A stretch of DNA of 64,000 nt from assembly GCF_032854445.1 (NCBI RefSeq), contig NC_088299.1, positions 13,385,608 through 13,449,607 on the forward strand, given 5' to 3'. Position numbers and translations under genes: made by a program. A model generated the notes under the pieces. The model worked only from the letters and a program-made list of their open reading frames with translations. It made no database searches and had not been told where the DNA came from. The DNA is from Liolophura sinensis. Its lineage: Eukaryota > Mollusca > Polyplacophora > Chitonida > Chitonidae. This document shows, in pieces, positions 45,795 to 57,699 of this stretch (within the stretch, counting starts at the first letter, position 1; every line of letters begins with the position of its first letter).

Positions 45795-46025
45795 GGTTTG
45801 TCTGCTATCGGTTTGGCGGTATTCGGTTATCGTTTTGGCGGAAGTCGGCTATCGCATTATCAGTTGTCAGCCCTTGGTTTGTCGGTTGTCCGCTATAGGG
45901 TAGTAGCTTGCTGGATCTTGGTTTGTCGGTTTTCGGCCTCCGAGTTATCGGTTCTTGGTTTGTCGGTCATAGTGTTGGCGGTAGTTGGCTGTCGCGTTGT
46001 CGGCCATCGACTAACGATTTGTCTA
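45795..46025. repeat. Degenerate TCGGTT/TTGTCGG minisatellite upstream of the GPCR start
   Basis: GGTTTGTCGGTT, TTGGCGGTATTCGGTTATCG and related words recur over 230 bp, starting 22 bp upstream of the receptor ATG. Confidence 0.8.
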
Positions 46026-48345
46026 GATCAGGCATGATGGCTCACAGAAATTCTGTAACATTAACTGATGATGATGCACACTTTCTCACTTGCATAAATG
46101 TCGGATTTGTTCTAATTTCAGGTGTATACCTTAATCAAGTTTCTTACAACAATAACTTCTGCATTTGTCGGTGCACTGACGATAACTTATCACTTGTCCA
46201 AAGTCTGATGGCAATTCGTCAGTAGCAAAGTGATTGTGGAATTCATTTCTGATGTGATAATGAGCTATCCCAATTTGGTACTGAAATCCTCAAGTCGCTG
46301 ATCAATTAGTCTGTGCTCAATATAATGCTTGCTAATCCACAACAACGTCCGACAGTTTCACGTGATTTTTTTGATTCGCTCTTGGTAATGTGAACTTCTG
46401 TCAGTTAGCTTTCTAACCCAGGTTTCAGTCCTTCATTCGTGTGTTACTTGATCATCCGTTAATCAAAAGTGGTGGGATCTTTGTATTTTTCTCAGTCATT
46501 TAAAGTCGTAATTCTCATCCCATCTATATCATTTCTATGTCACAAATTCACTCATTCCTTTGCATCTTCTTTCAAAAACTCACCGAATCCCGCCATTCTC
46601 CATGTGTTTCTTCAAGTACTGTTTGAAACTCGTCCATCTGTCTGTAAGTTATCTCATCCACAAAGCAGGAGTAATTCGCAAACTCAGCCGCATAATTTCC
46701 CAACCGCTTTTACGAATTATTTATTCCTCATTTCAATTCTTCACTGACTTTCCTTTAGTCTTCGTAACAGGCGTTCGTCATTCCGGATTTATGTTCCCAG
46801 AAAACACTGGATAACATTTAAGAGAATTCAGTAAGATTATCAGTGAAACAGTCTGGGAATTATCAGGCGATGCCGTTCGTGTGTTCAGTTCTTTAGAAAG
46901 CAAAGGTTTAGAAAGGCGTGCCCTCAAGCCATCGCAGCGGGAAGCTCAGTCATCAACACACTATGTGAGATGTCGTGCCACTGGCTTACAGCAGAGGGAA
47001 TGGCTGTGAAGCTGGCTAATCACCGACGAGCTGACAAAGCTGTTGTAGCGCGGGACTCGATGCAGGCTGAGCGGATAAGATGTAGAAGAGACATTTTTTC
47101 CATGCAATCAGTCGAACAAATCGCCACTGTTTTGTGTGTTTTTGTAACTACATGAGCGTTATATTGATTTCCACAAAGAGCCGACAAAATCCCCTTCTTA
47201 TCTGAATTATAGCCATAGAATCTGAACAAAAACCCCATAAGCAAGCGATACGTACAAGTGTGTACAAGCTTTCCGTCGATTTCGCTGTACTCCGAACTAT
47301 CTCGCTAATGTTTTCCCAGGCCATTAGGTAAAAATGGAAAACTAGTTTTAATCCCAAGTAAAATGGGAAAATAAACAAACCTTACGTGGAAGTCAATAGT
47401 GCCTGGAACATTTTATCAATTAGATTCCCTGATCACATACGTGTTTCACACATAGTTCCTGTCTCATGTATGTCTCGTATTGGAAGAGGATGATTAAATC
47501 GAATCTATACATAAGGTTTCGTACTAACGCTATACAAACCACGTCATCTACGCCCTTGACAATGTTATCATGGTTGTTGAATATGCCTGCGTATACTGTC
47601 ATGCAGTATACGCTAACATCGATGTTTTCACAGCTTACACAGCATAAACAGCTGAAAATAGAAATGTAAACCAAACACAATAACAAAGAGATTCCTTCCG
47701 GAATTTTAATTGGGACTACAACATGCAAAACTAGACGCGAAAACGCAACATAGGCCTACACGCTTTGATTCCGACGAGTTTTTGTGGCCTGCACATGCGT
47801 ATGGGGCATTTGGTTTCAAGAGTTCCTTTGGTTCGATAACATGTAAGGAGAATAATGAATCAAGCTGAAGAAAGGTATAGATTTATTTATTTGACAGGCG
47901 TTTTACACCGTACTCAAGAATACTAGATGCATGGACAGTTATTTTGAAGTATATGTATACGTCTGAGCGAATGTCCAAATGTCATTTATTTGTAGAGTTA
48001 TCGCCGCTGAAAACTAAATGTTCCCTGTACACATGTGCAAACTTGTGCAATTGGTACAATTCGATAAATCCCACCGTTCGAACTCGGCATGTGAAAAAAT
48101 GTTTGTCGTATATATATATTTTTTTTTTTGGACAAGTAGATTTCAGCCAGTTGATAGACAAATGAAACCGTGGCGTTATGTGAACGTGACTTTTTATTTA
48201 TTTATTTACTTGAATGTTGTTTAATTCCAGAGTATAGTATAATACTACTATAATAAATTATGGAATACCATAGTCACAAATTTTTCACTTATACGATGGT
48301 TGTGTTTAAATTTATGCCATGTTCAGTATACAGTGTTGTGCGGAT
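46026..48345. other. Intergenic, no gene seen
   Basis: Only a SINE-A tail fragment at 47880-47925 (TTTATTTGACAGGCG, GTACTCAAGAATAC) and a possible second one near 48190-48300. Confidence 0.5.
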
Positions 48346-48349
48346 TGTG

Positions 48350-48800
48350 GGTTTCGACATCTATACAACCTCTTGTCAATTTACCTCAGTCACAGGGTTG
48401 TCTTCTAACTGTTTGTGTACACATATATATGGTTAAAAAGTGGCAAATTACACGCTCTCTATTAGCGACACGCCTATAACATAATTAAAGACGTAAAGCT
48501 TAGCGAGTAAAATCAAAGCAGCGACACGCCTTGGACATAATTAAAGACATACAGCTTAGAGAGTAAAATCAGAGCAGCGACACGCCTATGACATAATTAA
48601 AGATATACAGTTTAGAGAGTAAAATCAAAGCAGCGACACGCCTATGACATAATTAAAGACATACAGCTTAGAGAGTAAAATCAGAGCAGCGACGACAGAG
48701 TGATAGCTGGGAAACAGTCACACGAAACCGGTGAAATACGACCTTAAGTTTTAAATATAACACACATCTTCTATCAACTCAACATAAAGATTGCATCAGA
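48350..48800 (+). repeat. Repeat D with internal 56-bp amplification, followed by a MITE E fragment
   Basis: Four near-identical 56-bp units (GACACGCCTATGACATAATT, then AAAGACATACAGCTTAGAGA, GTAAAATCAGAGCAGC) occupy about 48466-48693. The normal repeat D end (ACCGGTGAAATACGACC) follows, then a MITE E piece (CTCAACATAAAGATTGCATC). Confidence 0.85.
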
Positions 48801-50061
48801 CTAACAGAATATTTTTATTAGTGTAGCTAATGGAACGTCCTTTGTTTCGAACGGATTCGCTTGTCATTTCGGACGGTGCGACCAGAAAAATACCTTACCA
48901 GACATACAAGCCACAAACACGGTATAAGCTTACTGCTGGTAAATTATTCTACAAAGTTTATTGCGGAAACTAAATTAGAAAGCTGTCTGTCTGTCCGTCA
49001 CTATAGCAACTGTTTGGTATTCTATAACATTGTCTTCTGACCAGCATATACATGAATGGGCATTGTATTGGCTAGGGGGATGTGTGTACAGGTGTGATCA
49101 AACCTATATATGATATACATCATTTACATCAAGAAGGAATTAGCTTTATTAAAATCCATCAAGGCTCAGTAAGATTTTTATACCGGTACTACTAACTAAC
49201 CATGTATTGAATGTCGATATCGTTTTTTTTCATCCCAAATGAATCAAAGTGAACCGAAGGAACTACAGGAGTTTGGTGAAGATCGCTTGGGTATAGACTA
49301 TATGTAGCCCTGGATTATCTGACATGTATCTACAAGTCGGGAAAACTTGCTAGGTATTTTTGGCACAAAGCCATATAGATTCAACGAAGTGGCGGTTGAA
49401 TTAGGTCGCCCTTTGATCGCAAATGTTCAGATAGAAACGTTCCAAGACGGTAAACCTCAAGCACTCACTCATTCGCTCACTTTAACAGAAAGTATGTATG
49501 CTGGAGTGATGCTGGTGTGCCGGATGACCATACTGATTTTTTATGTTGTATATTTCGATCAAGCTAATCACTCCTTTGTTTCACTTTTGCGGACAGATTT
49601 AATGCTAAAGGCAGAACATATTGTTTCTGGTTACACTCACTCATATTTTGGTCTGATATTATGTTCTCCGAAATTCTTACTTTCGTTGATGAATTTGGGA
49701 ATGAAGTGAGTTTAAAGCCTATGACAGGGGTAGCGGTCCTGTTGAGTTAATTCCACTCAGCTTCTCTTGATTGGAGCAAATATCTGCAGGATCTCCGTAA
49801 ACTTGCGTATTCGGCCTGGGAGATCCCGAAGCCCCTGTGACACTCACTAAGAAAGTTGCCATGTTCGCCAGATTGGGCTTTGAGAGGAGTTGACGAAGGG
49901 ATGGGGGTACGGACTGAGCGAGAGACCTGTAGGTAGGGGGAACAGTTATTTTTCGTTTATGTTCTGTCATTGTACTTGGGTTAACTTTTACATTTATTTC
50001 TGTAAAATTCGATAATCATTAAAAATCATTTTGTTCAACTGCACAGCTGTGTTGTGTGTAT
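48801..50061. other. Intergenic; two weak open frames
   Basis: 49347-49709 (plus, 120 codons) and 49719-49970 (minus, 83 codons, MTEHKRKITVPPTYRSLAQ...) are open, but I recognise neither and see no supporting promoter or splice pattern. Confidence 0.4.
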
Positions 50062-50213
50062 TTTTCTATTATTCCAACATAAAGATTCTACTAGGCTAAC
50101 AGGATATTGTGTTGAATGTGGCAGATTATTACGTTATAACAGAAAATCCATTCTTGCATCACGCAGACAACAGACTTTCCGTTGAATTAAACATATTGAT
50201 TTTTTGAGTGTAA
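50062..50213. mobile_element. MITE E, right half
   Basis: CCAACATAAAGATTCTACTA, GGCTAACAGGATATTGTG and the terminal TTGATTTTTTGAGTGTAA match the family-E copy at 16545-16803. Confidence 0.65.
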
Positions 50214-50375
50214 GTGATGCAAATTCCCTTCCCTTGTGTCCATTATAAATGTGGTACTTATTATTTTAAACGTGGTAACAAATTTACTTTATGAGTAAAT
50301 ATTGTTTTAATTACCGAAAACAAATGTGATGATGGGTCACTTTTCCTTACAAGGACAGAGAAGATTGAAAGACAG

Positions 50376-50376
<1 letters not shown>

Positions 50377-50428
<52 letters not shown>
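50377..50428. repeat. (TA)n microsatellite
   Basis: About 25 uninterrupted TA units. Confidence 0.97.
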
Positions 50429-50429
<1 letters not shown>

Positions 50430-50689
50430 TTGGACACGACATTAGCATGGCTTTCATCCCAAACTTTCTGCGTCGGTGACCATTGTAACAAGCCACATTC
50501 CTTTCAATCATACACATGAAATTCTTGATCACAGTTCCTCGGACTGCAAACTGCGAATTTAATAATCTTTACTTATTGTCAAGCACAAATCCTCTCTCAA
50601 TAACCTGATTTCCTCAACACCGTTGTTCTTATTCAATAATTAGCGGCGTCATACAGTGCATTCTTTCTTTTAATCATACATAACCGTCA

Positions 50690-50890
50690 CTAGTGTTGTA
50701 AATGCCTGTACTCTTTTATGTATCAATGCACTGTTGTTCATAAATTTGCTTCTGTACATACCCTCACTTTGTATACAGCCCTTCATAGCATCTACCTGTG
50801 CAATTACCACTTACCTGATGATGGAAGGAGTCTCTTCCGAAAGCTCGTAAACTAACAACCATGTATACAGAGTGTTTTTCGTCGTGTTGT
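50690..50890 (+). other. Retroelement-like segment with hammerhead-ribozyme-like core
   Basis: CTGATGA (50815-50821), a 5-bp stem GGAAG/CTTCC (50823-50827 with 50834-50838), then GAAA (50839-50842), with TTAC and GTAA (50811-50814, 50847-50850) able to pair outside. This order and spacing is the conserved hammerhead core, which is known from Penelope-like elements. I could not find a convincing cleavage site or stem I partner, so function is uncertain. Confidence 0.3.
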
Positions 50891-51445
50891 TTTTAACAAA
50901 TATTATGATTTAATCTTACTGCAGACTTTAAAATTGGAATTAATGATCAGGGTTTAACGCCACATTGGCACCATTTCAGCTCTATTGTGGTCAGTATATC
51001 TTACCTTGCATTAGCTTAATGAATTAGACGTAAATATAAGTGGTTTCATAACTGCTGGTCAAGGTAATTAATATAATACGAAGAATTAATTACATCCCTT
51101 TTGTAGGGTAAACTGTGTACCAAGTTTGAGAACAGTTCGGTTATATATGGATCAGATTTACAAAACGTGACGTCTTTGGATTGGAGTAGCTCGAAAAGGC
51201 AATTAATATCCGTCATATCCATTGAATTTACAATATCCTGCTAATTAGAGTACAAAGTCTGAGCTTAATGCCACCAGCATATCTGACGAAAATGTCCTTA
51301 GCACAAATTTAATCATTCCTTGTTCAGGTAATCGGTATATGTAAGACTCTGATGAATTTGGCCTAAAATATCTGAGTTGAACAGGTTACCCGGGTACTAT
51401 CTTCACCAACTACGTTGGCGAGGGAACAATACTATATATATATAT
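50891..51445. other. Intergenic, nothing seen
   Basis: AT-rich, no open frames with support. Confidence 0.4.
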
Positions 51446-51475
51446 ATTTCTGCGACTAGTCCCAGTCGCAGAAAT
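51446..51475. repeat. Perfect 12-bp-stem hairpin
   Basis: ATTTCTGCGACT, loop AGTCCC, AGTCGCAGAAAT, with a run of TA directly before it. Confidence 0.85.
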
Positions 51476-51659
51476 GAAAAGCGATCGATTCAGCTTAAGT
51501 GTTGTGACTTGAGTAAAATGAACAACGCCTGGTCACCGCTGCATCTACGCCTACAGAAAGATGACCTCGAACTATTTCAGATTTTTATAGAGCCATGTTT
51601 ATACATCACGTGTTTAATCGCTTTAAATGATTCTCTCGTGAGAATTCCAGATTGATTCA

Positions 51660-51765
51660 TTTATATATTTTATTTCACTTATACGATGACGGCCAACATT
51701 ATGACGGGAGGAAAACGAACAGAAACCCACGACCATCCGCGGGGTGCAGCATCCAGACTGAGAGT
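51660..51765 (-). mobile_element. SINE-A fragment
   Basis: TTTCACTTATACGATGACGG and GAAACCCACGACCATCC; head and tail are missing. Confidence 0.65.
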
Positions 51766-52409
51766 TACAAAGCACATCAGAAGGAATATCTGTGACCGTT
51801 TAGGCCTGCTCCCACTCCTCTTCGGAAATAACGGTCATATTATTTATTGCCTTTTCATTTAAACATTATAGCCTTTGTCAGAACGATGTATTTCCAGATA
51901 CAGCATACCTTCAGATATTATGTTGCTTTGAACCGTCGCTCTTAATTTAAGTAGTTGTGTGATAACTTCCAAATTGCCATGGCAACATCACGCATAGCCG
52001 TAATGTTTCGCACCATGGTAGTTTGATTTTGACCTGAAATGAAACCTAATCAACTCTGGTCATGCACTGCAGTCCGGTGATAACAATGGGCATGTTGATT
52101 CTGTCGGGGGTTGTCTTCAAATTTGCTATAAGAAAAGTATAATTCACAGGACGCCTTTCCGATAGGAAATGAATCAGAGATATGTGTGTTTACGATAACT
52201 TTGTGACTTCCATTTCTCAGTGTAAAACTATACCCATGCCTTTGTAATCCCTCACTGCTGACTTATTAACGGATGTACATGTAATAAAAAACGTCACACT
52301 AGCTTTTCTGCAGTATGGTTTATCATAGTGTTATTGCATGACAAATCAATCCTTGGAACCGTATCAATCAAACTCAAATTAATCCATTACTTCTTATTTT
52401 AATCACTTA
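51766..52409. other. Intergenic, nothing seen
   Basis: No supported gene or repeat. Confidence 0.4.
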
Positions 52410-52631
52410 TTTATTTATTTATTTATTTATTTCATTGATTTTTTTCGCCGTAGTCAAGAATATTTCACTTATACGACGGCAGCCAGCATTATGGTGGGTG
52501 GAAACAGGGCAGAGCCCGGGGAAACCCACGATCATCCCGCAGGTTGCTGATAGACCAGGTATGGCCGGAGAGGAAACCAGCATGAGTTGGACTTGAACTC
52601 ACAGCGACCGCATTGGTGAGAGACTCCTGGG
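52410..52631 (-). mobile_element. SINE-A copy, head-truncated, with target-site duplication
   Basis: (ATTT)n tail, body and B-box region to GAGAGACTCCTGGG. Bracketed by TAATCACTTA at 52400-52409 and 52632-52641. Confidence 0.82.
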
Positions 52632-52714
52632 TAATCACTTACGGATGGTCTGGATATTTGAACGGAACTTTATCAATGTTGATGACAAGAAATCAAACAC
52701 AAAAAAATAGACTA

Positions 52715-53085
52715 GATATGTATGTATGTATGTATGCTTGCCGTTTTATTTAGTACTTAACCATGTTAGTCATATAACGACGGGGTGTTATTAGGTGTGT
52801 GCACAAATATACTGTGTCTTCTTGTGGTAGACGAGTCCATGCCGCCAGTGCTGCCGCCACTGAAGTATCACGCCGAAGACGCCAGACATGTCACAACACT
52901 CAGTCACGTTATACTGAGACCAGGCCATCCAATCTTGTTTCCTTGATATAGACCCTCAGTGCTGAACACGAAGCGAGGCAGCAACAAATGCAATTTTTAA
53001 ATTCTTTGACAAGACTTGATCCTGGTTTGATCCCACGTCCCCACACTTCGAGACGGACGCTCTAACTATTAGGCTACAGAAACTG
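52715..53085 (-). mobile_element. Near-full-length SINE-B
   Basis: Tail (GTATGTATG..), body with CAGTGCTGAACACGAAGCG, and tRNA-like head including inverted B box GGTTTGATCCC and A box (GCTCTAACTATTAGGC). Confidence 0.78.
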
Positions 53086-53155
53086 TTTAAAAGCCATAGG
53101 TGGATCATAGTGTGACATCAAAAAGCCAGATGAACACCATCTAGTTATAGCTAAT

Positions 53156-53300
53156 CGTTTCGGTGGCCTAAAGGTTAGACCCTCCGAGTTGATGTCGAGA
53201 GACCTTGAGAACAAACCAGGGTCGGGTCATACCAAAGAGTTTCTACCTGACTCAGCAGTCAGCACTTAGATTTTAGAGCAAGGAAACAAGACTTGTTAGC
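53156..53300 (+). mobile_element. SINE-B 5' part
   Basis: Head TTTCGGTGGCCTAAAGGTTA and B-box region GAACAAACCAGGGTC with early body; it ends near AAGGAAACAAGAC. Confidence 0.7.
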
Positions 53301-53611
53301 AGGTGTGAGTATTAATGTGTTTGGATGGGATTTCATGTCTGATTCTACAGTGGCGGCAGCACTTTGGTTGCAGGGCTTCCAGTGCCGCAGGAAGGCACAA
53401 TATATGATTTTCTCAATGTATCAAATTCTTGTCTTTGAACTCCAATATGTCGTTGATGAAATGGCACAAACACAAAAAAGGTATACTTTTGCCAAACTTT
53501 ATTCGGGATATTTTATCGAAGCATATACGCTTTTTGTATAGCGTCACAGAAAGACTGAACATCTGTAGCCAATGCGTGGGACATACCGTTGACCTACTTG
53601 CAACAGTATTA

Positions 53612-54010
53612 ATTATGATTGGTCAAATGCATGTTCCGGAAAGGCCTATACCGCCTATGATTAGTGGTTAGCGCGCTAGCGCAGCGTAATGACCCAGGAG
53701 CCTCTCACCAATGCAGTCGCTGTGAGTTCAAGTCCAGCTCATGCTGGCTTCCTCTCCGGCCATATGTGGGAATGTCCTGCCAGCAACCTCCGGTTGGTCG
53801 TGGGTTTCCTCCGGGCTCTGCCCGGTTTCCACCCACCATAATGCTGGCCGCCGTCGTATAAGTGAAATATTCTTGAGTACGGCGTAAAATACCAATCAAA
53901 TTAATAAATAAATAAATATGATTGGTCAAATGCATCTTCTTGACTGACGGTCCGGAAAGGTCTATACTGCCTATGATTTGTCAAATGCATGTTCTTCATT
54001 GACTGTTTGG
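53612..54010 (+). mobile_element. SINE-A inserted within a short tandem array
   Basis: A roughly 45-50-bp unit (ATGATTGGTCAAATGCATGT and CCGGAAAGGCCTATACCGCC) appears about three times. A SINE-A (53650-53920, plus, with GCGCGCTAGCGCAGCG, B box GAGTTCAAGTCC and (AATA)n tail) separates the first unit from the others, with TATGATT on both sides. Confidence 0.75.
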
Positions 54011-54174
54011 AAAGATGTATTGGTCTTCAGATCGAATGATGGAGGTTCAGTTTGAAAGGAAAAATAACTGGACATCGCCCACCTCGATGTTCTCTTCCCA
54101 AGGCGTCTGGTCTTGTTCTTATACTTTAGCCTATAACTGAGTTTTGATGTGCGAGTGGACAATGGCAGACAGTC

Positions 54175-55010
54175 TACCACCCAAAGTATACATATACAGA
54201 TATTCTACCATCCAAAGTATACATATACAGATTCTCTGTCACCCAAAGCACACACAGATATTCTACCACCCAAACTTACGTTTACAGATATTCTACCACC
54301 CAAAGTATACATATACAGATATTCTACCACCCGAACCACACACTCACAGATATCCTGCCACCCAAAGTATACATATACAGATATTCTACCACCCAAAGTA
54401 TACATATACAGATATTCTACCACCCAAAGTATACATATACAGATATTCTACCACCCAAAGTATACATATACAGATATTCTACCACCCAAAGTATACATAT
54501 ACAGATATTCTACCACCCGAACCACACACTCACAGATATCCTGCTACCCAAAGTACACTCTTACAGATATTCTATCACTCAAAGCATACAAGTACAGACA
54601 TTCTACCATCCAAACATACGTTTTCAGATATTCTACCACATACAGCATTTATATACAAGTATTCTACTACCCAAAGTACGCACCTACAGATTTCTACCAC
54701 AAAAAGTACACACATGTATTCTACGCCCCAAAACATATATATATACAGATACTCTATCACCCAAAGCATTCATATGCAAATATTCTACCAGCCAAAGCAC
54801 ACATTTACAGATATTCTACCAGCCAAAGCACACATTTACAGATATTCTACCAGCCAAAGCACACACTTACAGATATTCTACCAGCCAAAGCACACATTTA
54901 CAGATATTCTACCAGCCAAAGCACACACTTACAGATACTCTACCAGCCAAAGCACACTCTTACAGATATTCTACGACCCAAAGCATTCATCTACAAATAT
55001 TCTACAAATG
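54175..55010 (+). repeat. 31-bp minisatellite, about 26 copies
   Basis: Consensus CCCAAAGTATACATATACAG then ATATTCTACCA; exact period 31 at 54361, 54392, 54423 and 54454. A second sub-family (AGCCAAAGCACACATTTACA) fills 54790-54960. Because no frame of the unit contains a stop and 31 is not a multiple of 3, every frame translates to the same 31-residue super-repeat. The 337- and 298-codon frames here are products of this. Confidence 0.96.
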
Positions 55011-55029
55011 TCCGAACACCACACCTGTC

Positions 55030-55085
55030 ATCAGAGAATGAATGAATGCTTGGGATTTAACGTCGTACTTTGTCAAGGAGACAGA
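55030..55085 (-). mobile_element. SINE-B tail fragment
   Basis: GAATGAATGAATGCTTGGG and ATTTAACGTCGTACTTTG, directly after the 31-bp array. Confidence 0.6.
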
Positions 55086-56360
55086 AGTTCTCCGGAATTT
55101 CCGGCAACACATCACAGCTGCTCCAAATCCCAAAGAACGAGATATTGTCCAAAATAAAGATCTACCTATTTATCTTTATCATGTTTAGCCAAACCTAGAC
55201 ACCCTCCTCCGCGCCCCGTTCAAATCCCAGTCACGGGATTTGGTCAAATACTAAAGTTTACTTACTTATTTTAAGCCAAATTAAGACTTAACTAAACTCA
55301 ACTCACCTGGTCGTTCGCCGTTGGTACCAGTCACTGAGTATGTCTAGCTTTAACCGTTTTAGGTCACAAATGTGCCATTCGGCCAGTTCGGTCGCAGAAA
55401 TGCCTCGGAACTAAAGAGTGAAGAAGCAGTGATTGGATGATAGTGTTACACAGACATTTTAGGTTGTGGATACACTATACATTTCTGCACTGCTATTTTC
55501 CACATATTTAAAATACCTCTTAATTTTGTCTGTTTTGGATAGAATTGAATACTTTTTACCGAGTGATACAATCCATGCAAACCACTGGAGGTTACCAAAG
55601 TAACAAAGTCCTAGGACTAGACTTCCAGCATCCACAGCTCAAGAAATTGTGGCCATGCTTGGTTGATTTTTTTCATATATTATAGAGAAACTTGCATGTT
55701 GAATGTGGAGGTGTGACATGGTACCACCGGGAAAGTTATGGGATTTATATGTTTGATGTTGATATTGGCAAATTTACTACATAAATAGTAAGTACCCTTT
55801 ACTTACTATAAAGAGCCCCTGTACCCTTTAGCCAAAGCATTGACCCGCATCACATTGAAAGAAGACAGGTGCTGTGCCACGAACGTTAAATTGTGCAAAC
55901 AGCGATATATGAGCATCATCGATTGTTTTTTGTTACCAGGGTACCACACCCAGTGAGGACAGGGGACATCATTTTCAGCTCTACATAATATATCTGTCCA
56001 GTGAGTTTGGAGCTTTTTGTCAGCTGTTCGATTTTCTGGTAACCCCATAATCAAACACCACGACCTCAGATACAAAATCCTTCACAACGTGGTCAGTTTA
56101 TAGGTTTTTATACCCGTCTTTGGAACCTGACAAACAATGTGTTAAATAAACAATGACAGTGCATGGTTTCAATGATCTTAGCCTGTGGATGACATGGACA
56201 GAGTATATTAATTACGCGTGACCTCCGTTCATTCAATAGCATGAATCTTTTTACTTATCCCCAAATATTCAGTTATCTTTAAAATCACCCACACTCACCA
56301 TACCATGAGCGCCTTTTGTCAGCGACACATAACATCATAAGTTCTGTATATCATTAGGGC
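55086..56360. other. Intergenic, nothing supported
   Basis: An 89-codon minus-strand frame (55806-56075) has no recognisable similarity or signals. Confidence 0.4.
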
Positions 56361-56560
56361 CAATATTTATTTATTTATTTGATGTTTTACGTCGTACTCA
56401 AGAATATTTCACTTATACGACGGCGGCCAGCGGGAAAGATACCGGGCACAGCCATGCGCAGGTTGCTGGAAGAACTTCCCTTGTACGGCCGGAGAGGAAG
56501 CCAGCATGAGCTGGACTTGAACTCACAGCAAAACCGCATTGGTGAAAGGCTCTGGATCAA
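56361..56560 (-). mobile_element. SINE-A copy with short target-site duplication
   Basis: Tail (TTTATTTATTTGATG), body with a deletion before GGGCACAGCCATGCG, and partial head. CATTAGGGC lies on both sides (56352-56360, 56561-56569). Confidence 0.75.
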
Positions 56561-57064
56561 CATTAGGGCTACATGCTGAAGTTCTACACATCCTAGCATC
56601 CTATACAGCTAGAATGCTTTTCACGATTCATAATGTTAAACTTTGATTTTTGCAAACTTTATTTGTTCATTGCCTTAGGTGCTCTCATGATTATTGAATA
56701 GAATTGTTCTTGAAGCTTTTGAATGAAAAAAATTAGGAAAGTATCAAACTCAGTGAGAAGGTCGCCGAAAACTATGTGCAAAGAACTTTCAACCCCAAAA
56801 TGAAAGTAGGCCTACAAAAAAACATAGATTTCCTTCACTGGCATCAATCAGTATTACTAAGGTCCATTAAGCCTACCACTTGACCGCATTTAATTCCCTC
56901 AAATAAATCTAATGATATTTAAGTAAAAGCAGTTCTTGATAAATTTCCATTGATCTTTCTGTTGACCCTTAATTACTTCTTATATATCAGTATATAATAT
57001 TTCTTCACTAAAATATTAAACTCTTGAAAACTGCGTATATTGCTATGATTTCCATGGATCTTTA
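56561..57064. other. Intergenic, nothing seen
   Basis: AT-rich. Confidence 0.4.
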
Positions 57065-57370
57065 AGGACTTCTTTTAGCTGTTGGTCTGCCATTCGGCCT
57101 GTCGGTCTGTCTGCTAGTCGGTGTGTCGGTCAGTCAACCAGTCGGACTGTGGGTCGGTCTGCCAGCCGGCCCGTGGGTTGGTGTGCCAATCGTTCTGTTG
57201 GTCGGTCTGCCAGTCGGCCTATCGGTCGATTTGCCTGCAAGCCTGTCGGTTGGTCTGCCAATCGTTCTGTGGGTCGGTGTGCCAGCCGACCTGTCGGTCC
57301 GTTTGCTAGTTGGTCTGCCTGCCCGTCTGTCAGTCAATCTGTTGGTCGGTCTTCTAATCGGTCGGTCACA
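57065..57370. repeat. GTCGGTCTGCC-type minisatellite
   Basis: About 300 bp of GTCGGTCTGCCAGTCGGCC variants with a rough 20-bp rhythm. Open frames on both strands (60-88 codons) are repeat products. Confidence 0.9.
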
Positions 57371-57699
57371 TGTTTAACTTCCAATCTTTTAACATTCACT
57401 TCACAAAGGGCTTGAGTAAAAGACGACATAGATATTTTGCGGAATGTCGCAGCTATTGAGAATCTGTGCCTTTTTTCTCTGATCATCTCCGTGATTCCAT
57501 TAAAAGAGACACCTCATGAATAACTTGCAGTCATCTATGTGAATTATTGTATATATCACATCCACATCACGCGTGCTTTATCAAGAGCCCACATGGTAGA
57601 GTTAACCTGTAATCACAATAATTGACCAAACATCGGAGGAACTTCTAGCCACAGAGTTATTCCCCTTAGAGGTGGAGACAATCTGTGTAACTGTCTGTA
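57371..57699. other. Spacer between two minisatellites, nothing seen
   Basis: No supported feature. Confidence 0.4.

Noticed and set aside
54144..55157. 337- and 298-codon overlapping open frames
   Set aside because: Produced by a stop-free 31-bp minisatellite whose length is not a multiple of three; no start context, splice or domain evidence.
57121..57415. Open frames on both strands rich in Ser/Val/Gly or Thr/Arg
   Set aside because: Repeat translation of the GTCGGTCTGCC minisatellite.
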